Assembly: GCA_963731035.1 (NCBI GenBank)
Contig: CAVSUY010000022.1
Coordinates: 496,001-560,000, forward strand
Length of the DNA: 64,000 bases
Origin: JAANXG01 sp963731035
Lineage (GTDB): Bacteria; Pseudomonadota; Gammaproteobacteria; Arenicellales; JAANXG01
Direction: 5' to 3'
Position numbers and translations under genes: made by a program. The notes beneath the pieces are model-generated. The model did no database searches, was not told where the DNA came from, and was given only the letters and a program-made list of their open reading frames with translations. Positions 26,793 through 36,530 of the stretch are shown here, in pieces. Positions within the stretch are counted from its first letter, which is position 1; each line of letters starts with the position of its first letter.

Positions 26793-28307
26793 TCATCTAC
26801 TTTCCGGTAGACTCCCGTCGAGGCCCTCGCTGGCCATGTTCACAGCGCGGAAGATGGCGCGTCCCTTGTTCATGGTTTCCTTCCATTCCAGCTCCGGCAC
26901 GGAATCGGCCACGATGCCGGCCCCGGCTTGGATGTGCAGCATCTGATCCTTGATCACCGCGGTGCGGATGGCAATGGCGGTGTCCATGTTGCCATTCCAA
27001 CCTATGTATCCCACGGCACCGGAATAGATACCGCGCTTGGTGGGCTCCAATTCGTCGATGATCTCCATTGCCCGCACCTTGGGAGCCCCGGATACCGTTC
27101 CCGCGGGGAAGGTTGCGCGGAGCACATCCAGGGCGTCGTTGTCCCCCGCCAGCTCTCCTGCCACGTTCGACACGATATGCATCACGTGGGAGTAGCGTTC
27201 TATGGTCATCCGGTCGCTCACCGCCACGCTGCCTGTGGCCGCTACGCGGCCGACGTCGTTTCGGCCGAGATCCATCAGCATCACGTGCTCCGCGAGTTCC
27301 TTGGGGTCGGAGAGCAGCTCCTTTTCCAGCCGCTCATCTTCCTCCCGGCTGCGGCCCCGCCTGCGAGTGCCGGCGATGGGCCGTACCGTCACGGTGCCAT
27401 CCTCCAGCCGTACCAGGATCTCAGGCGATGAACCGGCAATCTGGAAGTCCTTCATGTCCAGGTAGTACATGTAGGGCGAGGGGTTCACGGTACGCAGGGC
27501 CCGATACAGGTCGAAGGTGGAGGCCCGATAGGGAATCGACAGGCGCTGCGACAGGACCACCTGCATGATATCGCCGTCATGGATGTATCGACGACAGCGC
27601 TCTACCGCCGCCTTGAACTCATCTTCGCCGAAACTGGAAATGAAATCCGACTCGTCCACGGCGTCGCCGGGAGCCCGGGGCAGCTCCGGCTGCCGCGTGC
27701 GCAGCTGATCGATCAGCTCGTCCAGGCGCTCGTTGCCCTTCGTCCAGGCGCCGTCCCGGGATGGGTCAACGTGGGTGATAAGGTGAAGGCGGCCGCTGAG
27801 ATTATCGAACACCATTACTTCCTCGGACACCATCAGGTAGATGTCCGGGGCACCGATGGGATCGGGCTTCCGGCATTCACCCAGCTTCGGCTCGATGTAG
27901 CGGACCGTGTCGTAGCCGAAGTAGCCCACCAGCCCGCCGGTGAAGCGCGGCAGGTGAGGGATCTGGGGAGCACGGAACCGGCCCTGAAGATCCCGCACCG
28001 CCTCCAGGGGATCGTCCAGGGTTCGCCGCTCGACCGGGGCGCCGTCCACGATCAGCTCCACTTCGCGGCCCCGCACCGAGAGGTGAGTTCTGCAGGCCAG
28101 TCCGATGATCGAGTAGCGGCCCCACTGCTCGCCGCCCTGTACGGATTCGAGAAGGTAGGTGTAGGGGGAGGCAGCGAGCTTCAGATAGGTGCTGACGGGG
28201 GTGTCGATGTCAGCGAGGATCTCGCGTATCACGGGCACCCGGTTGAAACCGAGGCCGGCGAATCGGCGGATGTCGGCGGCGCTAACGGAAGGCTTGTCGT
28301 GGAACAT
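26793..28307 (-). CDS. trpE: Anthranilate synthase component I
   Basis: 504 residues. The tryptophan feedback-site motif LLES is in SPYTYLLESVQGGEQWGRYS. The chorismate-binding half carries MQVVLSQRL, GSSPEILVR, PIAGTRRRGR, LMDLGRNDVGRVA, and AGAGIVADSVPE-type segments. It makes anthranilate from chorismate with ammonia from TrpG. Gph and rpe lie upstream on the same strand, an arrangement frequent in gammaproteobacteria. An SD GGAGATGATCC precedes the ATG. Confidence 0.97.
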   Translation of the reverse strand: MFHDKPSVSAADIRRFAGLGFNRVPVIREILADIDTPVSTYLKLAASPYTYLLESVQGGEQWGRYSIIGLACRTHLSVRGREVELIVDGAPVERRTLDDPLEAVRDLQGRFRAPQIPHLPRFTGGLVGYFGYDTVRYIEPKLGECRKPDPIGAPDIYLMVSEEVMVFDNLSGRLHLITHVDPSRDGAWTKGNERLDELIDQLRTRQPELPRAPGDAVDESDFISSFGEDEFKAAVERCRRYIHDGDIMQVVLSQRLSIPYRASTFDLYRALRTVNPSPYMYYLDMKDFQIAGSSPEILVRLEDGTVTVRPIAGTRRRGRSREEDERLEKELLSDPKELAEHVMLMDLGRNDVGRVAATGSVAVSDRMTIERYSHVMHIVSNVAGELAGDNDALDVLRATFPAGTVSGAPKVRAMEIIDELEPTKRGIYSGAVGYIGWNGNMDTAIAIRTAVIKDQMLHIQAGAGIVADSVPELEWKETMNKGRAIFRAVNMASEGLDGSLPESR

Positions 28308-28405
28308 GGATCATCTCCGGAAAAAACAATTGAAATCAGGACGCGGACGGACTCAGCGGCGCCATCGCCAGCCGTTCCAACGCCACCTGATTTCTCCGGA
28401 AACAA

Positions 28406-29113
28406 TCATTGCAGGCTCATATTGTTCAGAATCCCGGGAAGCTCCCCGAGGTCGTCTATGATTGCCGCGCACGGCCCCTGCGTCAAGTCCGCACCGCGGT
28501 TGTAACCGTAGCTTACCGCCACCATCGCAACCCCCGCCGCTTCCGCCGCCCGGCAGTCGGTCATTGAATCACCCACGTAGACGGCGGAGGTGGGTAATAC
28601 CTTCAGCCGGTCGCAGGCGTAACGGATCGGCTCCGGGCGCGGCTTGCGAAACTCCAGGGTATCGCCGCCCACGATCACGTCGAACAGCGGCGCGAGTTCC
28701 AATGCATCGATGAGCAGGCGGGTCATACGTTCCGGCTTGTTGGTGACGCACCCCAGGCTGAGCCGCGAATCCTTCAGGTCCTGCAACACCCGCCGGGCAT
28801 GAGGATAAGGCGCGCTTTGATCGCAGATGCCTGCGGCGTAGTGCCGATAGAAGAGTGCCAGGCCGCGCTCGAAATCCCGCCGCGGTGCCTCGCCGTCGAT
28901 CCCACCGGTCAGCGCCCGCTGCACCAGACGCGGCGAGCCTTCCCCCACCCACTCGAGGATCCGGGCGGCGCTGTGGACCGGCCGCCCCATGTCCACCAAC
29001 ATGTGGTTGACGGCCGCCGCTATATCGGGGCCGGTGTCCACGAGGGTGCCATCCAGGTCGAACAAGACCGCGACCGGACTATCATGAGACAGAGCAGGTG
29101 ATCGTCTCTTCAC
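28406..29113 (-). CDS. gph: Phosphoglycolate phosphatase (HAD family)
   Basis: 235 residues. HAD motif I DLDGTLVDTGPDIAAAVN, motif II in GCVTNKPE, motif III Lys in FRKPRPEP, and motif IV VGDSMTDCRAA. The cap is the helical type of Gph. It removes 2-phosphoglycolate arising from DNA-end repair or Rubisco oxygenation. It lies between rpe and trpE on the same strand. Confidence 0.93.
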   Translation of the reverse strand: MKRRSPALSHDSPVAVLFDLDGTLVDTGPDIAAAVNHMLVDMGRPVHSAARILEWVGEGSPRLVQRALTGGIDGEAPRRDFERGLALFYRHYAAGICDQSAPYPHARRVLQDLKDSRLSLGCVTNKPERMTRLLIDALELAPLFDVIVGGDTLEFRKPRPEPIRYACDRLKVLPTSAVYVGDSMTDCRAAEAAGVAMVAVSYGYNRGADLTQGPCAAIIDDLGELPGILNNMSLQ

Positions 29114-29137
29114 GATCCAGCACCCTACCCGTGAACT

Positions 29138-29230
29138 CCCTCTCCCCCGCCCACGGGGGAGAGGGTTGGGGTGAGGGGGGATGACGGCGCACCGCCTTCA
29201 CCCTTTCCCTCTCCCGCCAGCGGGAGAGGG
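29138..29230. repeat. Two REP-like hairpins in the gph-rpe gap
   Basis: Hairpin 1 (29138-29165): CCCTCTCCCCC, 6 nt, GGGGGAGAGGG. Hairpin 2 (29207-29230): CCCTCTCCCGC/GCGGGAGAGGG with a 2-nt loop. The second is followed by AACCCTTCGTT. A related hairpin at 44315 has nearly the same flank (ACCCTTCGTT), so this is a dispersed family. Confidence 0.7.
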
Positions 29231-29289
29231 AACCCTTCGTTCCCCAAACGGCGCTTGTTATCGGAATCGGAGCTGGCCCGCATAACGCG

Positions 29290-29964
29290 CTACGACACTG
29301 CCTTGTCGATCTCGGCCCTCATCAGGCCGATGGTTTGCGCGTAGTCGTCGCTGCCGAAAACCGCCGAGCCGGCGACAAAGGTGTCCGCGCCGGCGGCGGC
29401 GATGGCGCCTATGTTGTCCACCTTCACGCCGCCGTCGATCTCGAGCCGCACGTCCTTCCCGCTCCGCTCAATCATTTCCCGGGCTTGGCGCAGCTTGTCC
29501 AGCATGGCGGGAATGAACATCTGGCCGCCGAACCCGGGGTTGACCGACATCAGCAGCACCATATCCAGCTTCTCCAGGGTCCAGTCCAGGATATTCAAAG
29601 GCGTCGCCGGGTTGAGGACCAGGCCGCAGCGGCAACCTGTTTCCCTGACCAGCTGCAGGGTTCGGTCCACGTGACGAGTGGCTTCCGGATGGAAGGTGAT
29701 ACAGCTTGCCCCGGCGTCGGCAAACATATGCACCAGGTCGTCCACCGGTGACACCATCAGGTGCACGTCTATCGGCGCGGAAATGCCGTACTTGCGCAGC
29801 GCCGAACAGACCACGGGGCCGAAACTGAGATTCGGTACATAGTGGTTGTCCATGACGTCGAAATGCACCATGTCGGCGCCGGCAGCCAGCACCCGGTCCA
29901 CCTCCTGACCAAGGCGTGCGAAGTCCGCCGACAGTATCGACGGTGCGATCCAATAGTCACTCAT
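29290..29964 (-). CDS. rpe: Ribulose-phosphate 3-epimerase
   Basis: 224 residues from the ATG at 29964 (MSDYWIAPSILSADFARLG). An upstream in-frame start adds a non-conserved tail. Family blocks are VHFDVMDNHYVPNLSFGP, DVHLMVSPVD, SVNPGFGGQMFIP and LEIDGGV, which hold the metal-binding His/Asp residues. It interconverts ribulose 5-phosphate and xylulose 5-phosphate. Confidence 0.96.
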   Translation of the reverse strand: MSDYWIAPSILSADFARLGQEVDRVLAAGADMVHFDVMDNHYVPNLSFGPVVCSALRKYGISAPIDVHLMVSPVDDLVHMFADAGASCITFHPEATRHVDRTLQLVRETGCRCGLVLNPATPLNILDWTLEKLDMVLLMSVNPGFGGQMFIPAMLDKLRQAREMIERSGKDVRLEIDGGVKVDNIGAIAAAGADTFVAGSAVFGSDDYAQTIGLMRAEIDKAVS

Positions 29965-30052
29965 GAGCAGCAACCGGTTCCCGAGGGCGGGAGCCAATGA
30001 TGCCACAAAGCGCGCTCGAACGCCGTGGGAACGGATCCCCTGGACAAGCGAA

Positions 30053-30080
30053 CGGGCGCCGGCCGCAAAGCCGGCGCCCG
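30053..30080. terminator. Strong GC hairpin between degQ and rpe
   Basis: CGGGCGCCGGC, 6 nt, GCCGGCGCCCG: an 11-bp perfect stem just downstream of degQ on the minus strand. It lacks a T tract, so it may work only as an mRNA-stabilising hairpin or a Rho-dependent stop. Confidence 0.4.
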
Positions 30081-30096
30081 TCCCGGTATCCCTGCC

Positions 30097-31475
30097 TCAG
30101 CGTATGGCCAGGAAGAACACGCGCGGGCCGCGCTGGACGCTGAAGAGCAACTGTGAGGCGCCGCTCACCAGTTGTCGGAACTCGTCCATGGAGGTCACGC
30201 GTTGCCGATTCACCGAAGTGACGACATCCTTTGCGCGCAGCTCATTGTTCCATGCGGTGCTGCCCTCTTCGACAGACTTCACGTACACGCCCGAATCCAC
30301 GCCCTGCTGCTTGAGCTCTTCCGGAACCGGGGCGAAGGTAGCACCTTCCAGAGCATCGCTGATGTCGCCGCCTTTCAGCGCCTGCTGTTCCCGTGCCTCG
30401 AGAACGGCATCGACTGTCATCTTCTTGCCGTCGCGCATCACCGTCAAATTAACGGACTTGCCGACCCGCATCAGTCCGACATCGTTGCGCAGCTGGGCCG
30501 CGCTCGTCACGGCCTTGCCATCCAGCTCCGTGATGACGTCACCTTCCTTCAATCCGGCCTTTTCCGCCGGAGAGTTGGGAACGACCTGGGACACCACCGC
30601 ACCGTGCTCCTTGTCGATGCCGAAGGCCTTTGCCAGTTTCTGGGTCAGGTCCTGTACGTAGACACCCAGACGACCCCGCTTCACCGATCCGTGCGCCACC
30701 AGCTGCTCCGTAATCTGGCGCACCATATTGATCGGGATGGAGAAACCAATGCCGACGTTGCCGCCCGAGGGCGCGAGTATGGCGGTATTGATCCCGACCA
30801 GATCTCCTTTCAGGTTGATCAACGCCCCGCCGGAATTGCCGGGGTTGATCGATGCGTCGGTTTGAATGAAATCCTCGTAGCCTTCGATGCCGAGCCCGGT
30901 GCGGCCCAGTGCGCTGACGATGCCCGAGGTCACCGTCTGGTTGAGACCGAAGGGGTTGCCGATGGCCACCACGAAGTCGCCGACCTGGAGCTTGTCGGAA
31001 TCACCGATCGGGAGCTCCGTCAGGTTGTCGGCTTTGATGCGCACCACCGCCACATCGGATTCCGGGTCCGAGCCCACCAACTTGCCTTCGAACTGCCGGC
31101 CGTCCTGAAGCTTGACGGTAATCTCATCGGCGTTCTGGATGACGTGGTTGTTGGTGACCACCAGGCCTTTCTTGGCATCGATAATGACGCCGGAGCCCAG
31201 AGCCTGACGTTTCTGTTCCTGCTGCGTTGCTGTTGCTGATCGCCCGGGGGGAGATTGAAGAATTTGCGGAAGAATGGGTCGCGGAACAGGGGGTTTTGCT
31301 GCATCCGCACGGTGCTCGTGGTGGATATGTTCACCACCGCGGGGACCGCCTTTTTCAACATGGGAGCCAGGCTCGGGACCCCGTTTTCCATCGCCGATAC
31401 GGGCAGCGACGCCGACGCCGCCGACGCACTGCCCATGATCAGAATTACAAACAACCACTTACACAGGTATTTCAC
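30097..31475 (-). CDS. degQ: DegQ/HtrA-family periplasmic serine protease, interrupted by a frameshift
   Basis: The N-terminus is read from the GTG at 31475 (GAGG seven bases upstream). It contains a signal peptide (LFVILIMGSASAASAS), then VPAVVNISTTSTVRMQQNP and FRDPFFRKFFNLPPG. The rest is in another frame: QQEQKRQALGSGVIID onward. Protease triad: His in VVTNNHVIQNAD, Asp in DVAVVRIKADN, Ser in INPGNSGGAL. Two PDZ domains follow, and the protein ends VFFLAIR. The break lies at a run of six C (31246-31251, minus strand); one more C would restore a single frame of about 460 residues. This is either a sequencing or assembly error or a real inactivating or phase-variable mutation. Confidence 0.88.
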
Positions 31476-31785
31476 GTGAACACCTCTTGTCAATTTTGAA
31501 CGTTTCAAAGGGGCTCTGAATGATTCCTTCCATGCGTCCGGAGTGTCGTCGGATGCTGGTTGCCGTCCGTGATGTCAGAGCGCGTAAAACCGAAGGAGGG
31601 AATGCTTTCCCGCTCCACTCGTCACTCTTACGACAACGGCGCACGGGACTTATCCCGGTGCCGCGGGGCCTCTTCGGAGCGGCGTACGAATACGCCATTT
31701 GCATGTCTAAAAGGATGCAATCAATCTGAAGGCCGCCAGGATTTGTGACCACTGCTGAAGAAGATCCGGGTGCCGCTTCACCGTT
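31476..31785. other. Intergenic region upstream of degQ
   Basis: About 310 bp. Short frames on both strands have no family resemblance. No repeat or clear promoter is recognised with confidence. Confidence 0.35.
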
Positions 31786-32178
31786 TCAAGGCGCATCCCG
31801 CAGCTGGTACCAGCTATTGCGTACGGGAACCCAGCGCTTGCCGGGCTCGCCCTTCGGATCGGTCGGCGGCCCATCGGTCGCAAACGCCATGCGCAGCGAC
31901 GGCTTACCGTCTTCAGAGAACATGGCGGAAGAGAACACGACGTAACCTTCCTTTTCGTGCACTTCGACCATCATTTGCTTCAATGGTTCGGGCAATGGCG
32001 GATTAGTGCCCCGATCGGGACCCAGGACACGCCCCGCGTATTCGCGGGCGGGTCGATCGAACAGATAGAGCCATTTCTCGGCGTCGGACTTGCGCTGCCA
32101 GCACTGCTGCAGCGCCAGTGCCGCGAACAGCACGATGGTCACGAAGATCAGGAACCGGTTGAGGGTAAGCTTCAGCAT
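31786..32178 (-). CDS. Single-TM anchored protein of unknown function
   Basis: 130 residues from the ATG at 32178. One N-terminal helix (RFLIFVTIVLFAALALQQCW) precedes a soluble part with WLYLFDRPAREYAGRVLGPD and VRNSWYQL near the end. The topology suggests a periplasmic domain. It follows the 5'-nucleotidase gene by 38 bp on the same strand. I do not recognise the family. Confidence 0.65.
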   Translation of the reverse strand: MLKLTLNRFLIFVTIVLFAALALQQCWQRKSDAEKWLYLFDRPAREYAGRVLGPDRGTNPPLPEPLKQMMVEVHEKEGYVVFSSAMFSEDGKPSLRMAFATDGPPTDPKGEPGKRWVPVRNSWYQLRDAP

Positions 32179-32216
32179 GTCCCGTCCGGCCGGACCCCAC
32201 CCGATCCCGGCGTCCC

Positions 32217-33125
32217 TCAAGCTTCGTTGGCGATACCGTGGGGCACGTGCCCGGTCGGCACGTGCTGGCGGGCGGACTCGCAGTGCCCCTCCTGGTCATC
32301 GAAGAAGATATCCGCGCCGAAGGTGCGCAGGAATGCGCCCTTCTCCAATCCGCCGAGGAACACCGCCTCGTCTATGCGTATCTTCCACGCCCGCAGCGTG
32401 CGGATGACCCGCTCGTGCGCCGGCGCCGCGCGCGCCGTGAACAGGGCAGTGCGTATCGGCGACTCCTCGGGAGGGAACTCCGACTGGATGCCGTGCAAAG
32501 CTGCCAGCACCTCCTTGAACGGGCCCCCGGGCAACGGCTCGTTGGCGGCCGCCCGCTCCGAGGTCGAGAACGCCTCCAGGCCTTCGGCCTTGTAGATGCG
32601 CTCCGCCGCGTCGGAGAACAGGACGGCATCGCCGTCGAAGGCGATCCGGAGCTGATGATGATCGTTCCTGCCCAGATTCATTCCGACGTTTGAAGGAAGA
32701 ATAGTTGCCGCGGCATAGCCCTGATCCAGGGCGCTGCGCACATCCACCGGGTTGGTGGACAGAAACAGGTGTGCGTTGAAGGGCTCGACGTAGCGATACG
32801 GGGACTGGCCGCCGCTGAATGCGGCCCGGGCGATCTTCAGGCCGTAGTGCTGGATGGAATTGAAAACCCGCAGGCCGGTGTCGGCGCTGTTGCGCGACAA
32901 CAGGACGACCTCGACGCGCTCGCGCTGCATATCGAGGGTGTTCAGCCGCAGCAGCTTCTCCACCAGCGAGAAAGCCACTCCCGGGGCGAGGACGTCGTTC
33001 TCGCGCTCGATCTGGTAGCGGCAGTAAGCGTCCACACCCTCGGTCTCGAAGACCCGGTGGCTTTCCTCCAGGTCGAACAAGGCCCGCGAGGATATCCCGA
33101 CCACGAGCTTGCGCACGTTTTTCAT
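32217..33125 (-). CDS. 5'-nucleotidase (cN-I/NT5C1-like)
   Basis: 302 residues. Blocks VVGISSRALFDLEESHRVFE, VVLLSRNSADTG, RAAFSGGQSPY, RIAFDGDAVLFSDAAERIY and GADIFFDDQEGHCE match the bacterial relatives of cytosolic 5'-nucleotidase I. The DxD-type nucleophile is replaced by SRALFDLE with the FDGDAV and FFDD acidic motifs, as usual in this family. It would dephosphorylate nucleoside monophosphates in the cytoplasm. Confidence 0.88.
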   Translation of the reverse strand: MKNVRKLVVGISSRALFDLEESHRVFETEGVDAYCRYQIERENDVLAPGVAFSLVEKLLRLNTLDMQRERVEVVLLSRNSADTGLRVFNSIQHYGLKIARAAFSGGQSPYRYVEPFNAHLFLSTNPVDVRSALDQGYAAATILPSNVGMNLGRNDHHQLRIAFDGDAVLFSDAAERIYKAEGLEAFSTSERAAANEPLPGGPFKEVLAALHGIQSEFPPEESPIRTALFTARAAPAHERVIRTLRAWKIRIDEAVFLGGLEKGAFLRTFGADIFFDDQEGHCESARQHVPTGHVPHGIANEA

Positions 33126-33192
33126 GGTTCCGGCAATCTACCTCATTCCATATCGCAACACTACCTTCGGGGGCTTTGTGCTCCGGCTTTCA

Positions 33193-36100
33193 TCAGGAAT
33201 ATGCCCACTCCCGCCATCCCTTCAGCAAAGGAAAATACAGGCCCAGCCTGATCTCGGCCGCGCCCGCCTTCACGAATGCGTCGGCGTAGTCCTCCATCTG
33301 CGCGCGATAGCGCCGCGCCTCCTCATTCAGGAACGTCTCTAGGTCGGCGCCCTCGTGGGCGCTGGTCTTGTAGTCGACGATCCAGCGCACGCCGTGCTCG
33401 TCCACGAAGGTGCGATCGATCCGCAGCCGGCGCACCCGCTCACCAGCGACGACGCTCAGCTCGTATTCGTTCTCCACTTCCGCATGATCGCGGCGCAGCA
33501 GCCAGGCCACCCTGTCGTCCTCCAACAGATTGCGGATGGCGCGCGCTGTGCGCCGGGCTGCGGCGTCCAACTCCCCGGGTGGCACGCCGATGTGGGCGAG
33601 CCTGCCGCGCCATGAAGGCTCCATCGCCTCGACCCGATTCTCATTCCAGGCCTCTCGGCCATCCGCGGCGATACGCTGGATCAGCTCATGCACCAGGATA
33701 CCGATCTGGCGGGCGGTCTCCCCCGCCCAGGAGAACTCGATGCGCTGCTCCTCTATCGGCGCGGCGGCCACCGGGCGCAATGATTCGGGGCAGGCCGGCG
33801 CCTGCCAGTCGATCGACACCCGTTTCAGCGGCTGTCCGGCGCCTGAAGCCGCCTCCGGCTTGGATATGGCGGTCCCGGCATCGCTATCGCCCGCCTCGAA
33901 CGACGCAGCCACTGCCGGCCAGATGTGCCGGAGCAGGCTGCCGCTACGCGGGCCGGTCACGCTTCCGTCGCGGGTGGTCAGATTGGCCAACAAGTGCAGC
34001 CGGCGCCGGGCGCGCGTGCACGCCACATACAGCAGTCGATCATCCTCGTATTCCGACTTTCGCGCCTGCAGGCGGCGCAGGAACCGGTAGTGCGGATCGT
34101 CGTCGGTTCCCCGCGGAGAAAGCGTGGCGAGCAACAGGCTTCGGCGCTCCGCCGACTCGTCCCATAAGAGCAGGCGCTTCTCGTCCCGCGCGGTAGGTCG
34201 CTCCAGGGCCGGCAGGAAAACTTCGTCGAATTCGAGCCCCTTTGCACGGTGAATAGTCATGAGCTGAACAGCGCCCCCACGCGCCTCGGCATGTGCCCAA
34301 TGGCTTTGCAATGCCTTGCGGAAGGCGCGGTCATCCACCACGGTCATGCCCGCCTGGTGCAGGCCGAGCAGCTCGAAATAGGTCCGAGCATGCCCAAGCC
34401 CCCCCTCGTCCACGAATGCGGGACCGTCCAGGCTGACCCAGGCGCGCCGCACCCACTGACGGGGAGCGAGCCGGCCGCGCTGCCGCACGGCGCCTTGAAG
34501 GGCGCGGCTCAGCCGCTCGATCCGAGCCAGGCCGTCGCCGGACAACGTGGACCGCACGGCGGGATCGTGCAGAGCATCCCAGATCAGCACTCTTTGCGAT
34601 CCGGCAACCGTGAGCAGATCCTCCAGTGCCAGCCCGCACCATGGCGCCCTGAGCAGGGACAGCCAGGCCATGCGATCGCCAGGGTGCAACAGCGCGCGGG
34701 TGAGGCTGTACAGGTCGCGCACCACCGGCTCGTTGATCAACGCAGTGATGTCCACACCCGAGAACGGAATATCCCGCGACTGGAGGGCGGGGAGGATTTC
34801 CTTCAGATGCGCGCGTGCCCGGACCAGAACCGCGACCTCGTTCGACCGGCCCAGGGCTTCTCCCACCAGTTCGGCGAATCGGGCGGCCTGCGCGGACTCC
34901 GGATGGTCGAGAAACGAATGCACGTATACGCGCGCTTCCGGATCCGATGTGGAGTCCCGGGGCGTGGATTCGGCGTAGGCGACGGCGCCCGAGCCGGGCT
35001 CCGGGACCTCGGGAAAACATTGGCCGAACGTGTCGTTCACCCAGTTGACGATGCCTGCGGCGGAACGGAAGTTGGTGCGCAGGATCAGGGGCTCCAGCGA
35101 CACCGTGCCCAGGCCCCGTTCCCACACCTCGAGGAACACGGCGACCTCGGCCTCGCGGAAACGATAGATGGACTGCATGGGATCGCCGACCAGGAACAGC
35201 GTCTTGCCGTCGTCCGGCGCCCAGCCCTGGGTAAGCAGTACCAGGAGCTGGTACTGGGCAATAGAGGTGTCCTGAAACTCGTCCACCAGCAGGTGCTGAA
35301 TCTGGTAGTCCAGCTTCAAGGCAAGATCGCTGGGATTCTCCAGCGCGCCCAGGGCGGTGATGGCGCGTTGATTGACCTCGACAAAATCGACCCCGCCGGT
35401 TTCGTCGAAGATCAGTTGGAGCTGGGCCGCAGCCAGCTTCAGCACCGTCACCATGGCCTCGATTGTCCGGGTCTCAACCCCATCGAGCCGGGGGTCCGGC
35501 AGCCATCTCACCGCGTGCAGGGCGTCGGCCAACGCCGGGTCGCCGGACGACAGCGCCGCCAACAAGTCCATCATCGGCTGCTTGGCCGGAGATTCGGGCG
35601 GGAAGCCGTCGCTCCGGTTGACGATCTTCCTGAACTGCGGCGTGTTCTTCTTCAACAGCAGGTCGGCAATGAACCGCCAGCGCGGCAGATCCCCGGCAGC
35701 CGCTCCGGGGAACCCGCTGTCCGTGTGCCACGCGGTGGCGCCGATACTGCCCTCCAGCTGCCGGGCCGCAGCATCGGCGCACTCCAACATCGACGCCTCG
35801 AGGGAAGCCGGGAAACAGGCACCCACCCGCCCCAGGGCGGCCTGGATGACCTCGCACCAGGCACCCTCCAGCCCGCCGGTGGACACGGCGCCTTCGCCGA
35901 TGTGCCGCAACCATTGGTCGCGGGACGCGAGCATGGCCTCCAGTAGGGCGGCGGCGCGCGATATATCGTTGTCGGTATGGATCAGAAAGCGCCGCAATGC
36001 GTCCCGCCACTCCTCGTTGGATCCGCCCAACAGCCTGAGCGTCTCCACGGACGCGCGCCGGTAGGCGGCACCGACATCATCCAGGATCCCGGCGGGAGCC

Positions 36101-36525
36101 GAGAATCCCGACAGGAAAGGCAGCTGGCGGGTGAGCGACAGGCACAGGGCGTCGATGGTCTGAATCTGCAGGCGCGCCGGATGGTGAGTCAGCTCCCAGC
36201 CGTGCCGGCGATCGTTGTCCATCGCCCGCCGCGCCAGGTCCAGACGCAAGGCTTCCACCTCGCCGCTTCCGGTGCACCCCGCCGCCGCCCGGCGCAGGGC
36301 GTCCACGACGCGCTCACGCATCTCACCGGCGGCCTTGCGGGTGAACGTGATGGCGACGATCTCCTCGGGCTCGCGTACCCTCCCCAGGAGGTTGAGATAA
36401 CGCTGGATCAGCAGTTCCGTCTTGCCCGACCCCGCCGGGGCCTGGACGATGAACGAGCCATCGGCGGACAACGCCCGCCGGCGGACCGCCTGGTCCGCTG
36501 GAGCCTCGCCGTCGACATCGCCCAC
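33193..36525 (-). CDS. UvrD/RecB-type helicase-nuclease (AddA-like)
   Basis: About 1110 residues from a GTG at 36525, where GGAGG lies 11 bases upstream; the frame is open further into the upstream gene. Walker A APAGSGKT is at about 29-36. Next come TFTRKAAGEMRERV, motif II LLVDEFQDTSIAQY, FLVGDPMQSIYRFREAE, and MTIHRAKGLEFDEVF. A C-terminal PD-(D/E)xK nuclease carries RIDRTFVDEHG and IVDYKTS. It would process double-strand DNA ends for recombination together with the AddB-like protein encoded just upstream. Confidence 0.92.
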   Translation of the reverse strand: MGDVDGEAPADQAVRRRALSADGSFIVQAPAGSGKTELLIQRYLNLLGRVREPEEIVAITFTRKAAGEMRERVVDALRRAAAGCTGSGEVEALRLDLARRAMDNDRRHGWELTHHPARLQIQTIDALCLSLTRQLPFLSGFSAPAGILDDVGAAYRRASVETLRLLGGSNEEWRDALRRFLIHTDNDISRAAALLEAMLASRDQWLRHIGEGAVSTGGLEGAWCEVIQAALGRVGACFPASLEASMLECADAAARQLEGSIGATAWHTDSGFPGAAAGDLPRWRFIADLLLKKNTPQFRKIVNRSDGFPPESPAKQPMMDLLAALSSGDPALADALHAVRWLPDPRLDGVETRTIEAMVTVLKLAAAQLQLIFDETGGVDFVEVNQRAITALGALENPSDLALKLDYQIQHLLVDEFQDTSIAQYQLLVLLTQGWAPDDGKTLFLVGDPMQSIYRFREAEVAVFLEVWERGLGTVSLEPLILRTNFRSAAGIVNWVNDTFGQCFPEVPEPGSGAVAYAESTPRDSTSDPEARVYVHSFLDHPESAQAARFAELVGEALGRSNEVAVLVRARAHLKEILPALQSRDIPFSGVDITALINEPVVRDLYSLTRALLHPGDRMAWLSLLRAPWCGLALEDLLTVAGSQRVLIWDALHDPAVRSTLSGDGLARIERLSRALQGAVRQRGRLAPRQWVRRAWVSLDGPAFVDEGGLGHARTYFELLGLHQAGMTVVDDRAFRKALQSHWAHAEARGGAVQLMTIHRAKGLEFDEVFLPALERPTARDEKRLLLWDESAERRSLLLATLSPRGTDDDPHYRFLRRLQARKSEYEDDRLLYVACTRARRRLHLLANLTTRDGSVTGPRSGSLLRHIWPAVAASFEAGDSDAGTAISKPEAASGAGQPLKRVSIDWQAPACPESLRPVAAAPIEEQRIEFSWAGETARQIGILVHELIQRIAADGREAWNENRVEAMEPSWRGRLAHIGVPPGELDAAARRTARAIRNLLEDDRVAWLLRRDHAEVENEYELSVVAGERVRRLRIDRTFVDEHGVRWIVDYKTSAHEGADLETFLNEEARRYRAQMEDYADAFVKAGAAEIRLGLYFPLLKGWREWAYS

Positions 36526-36530
36526 GGCGC

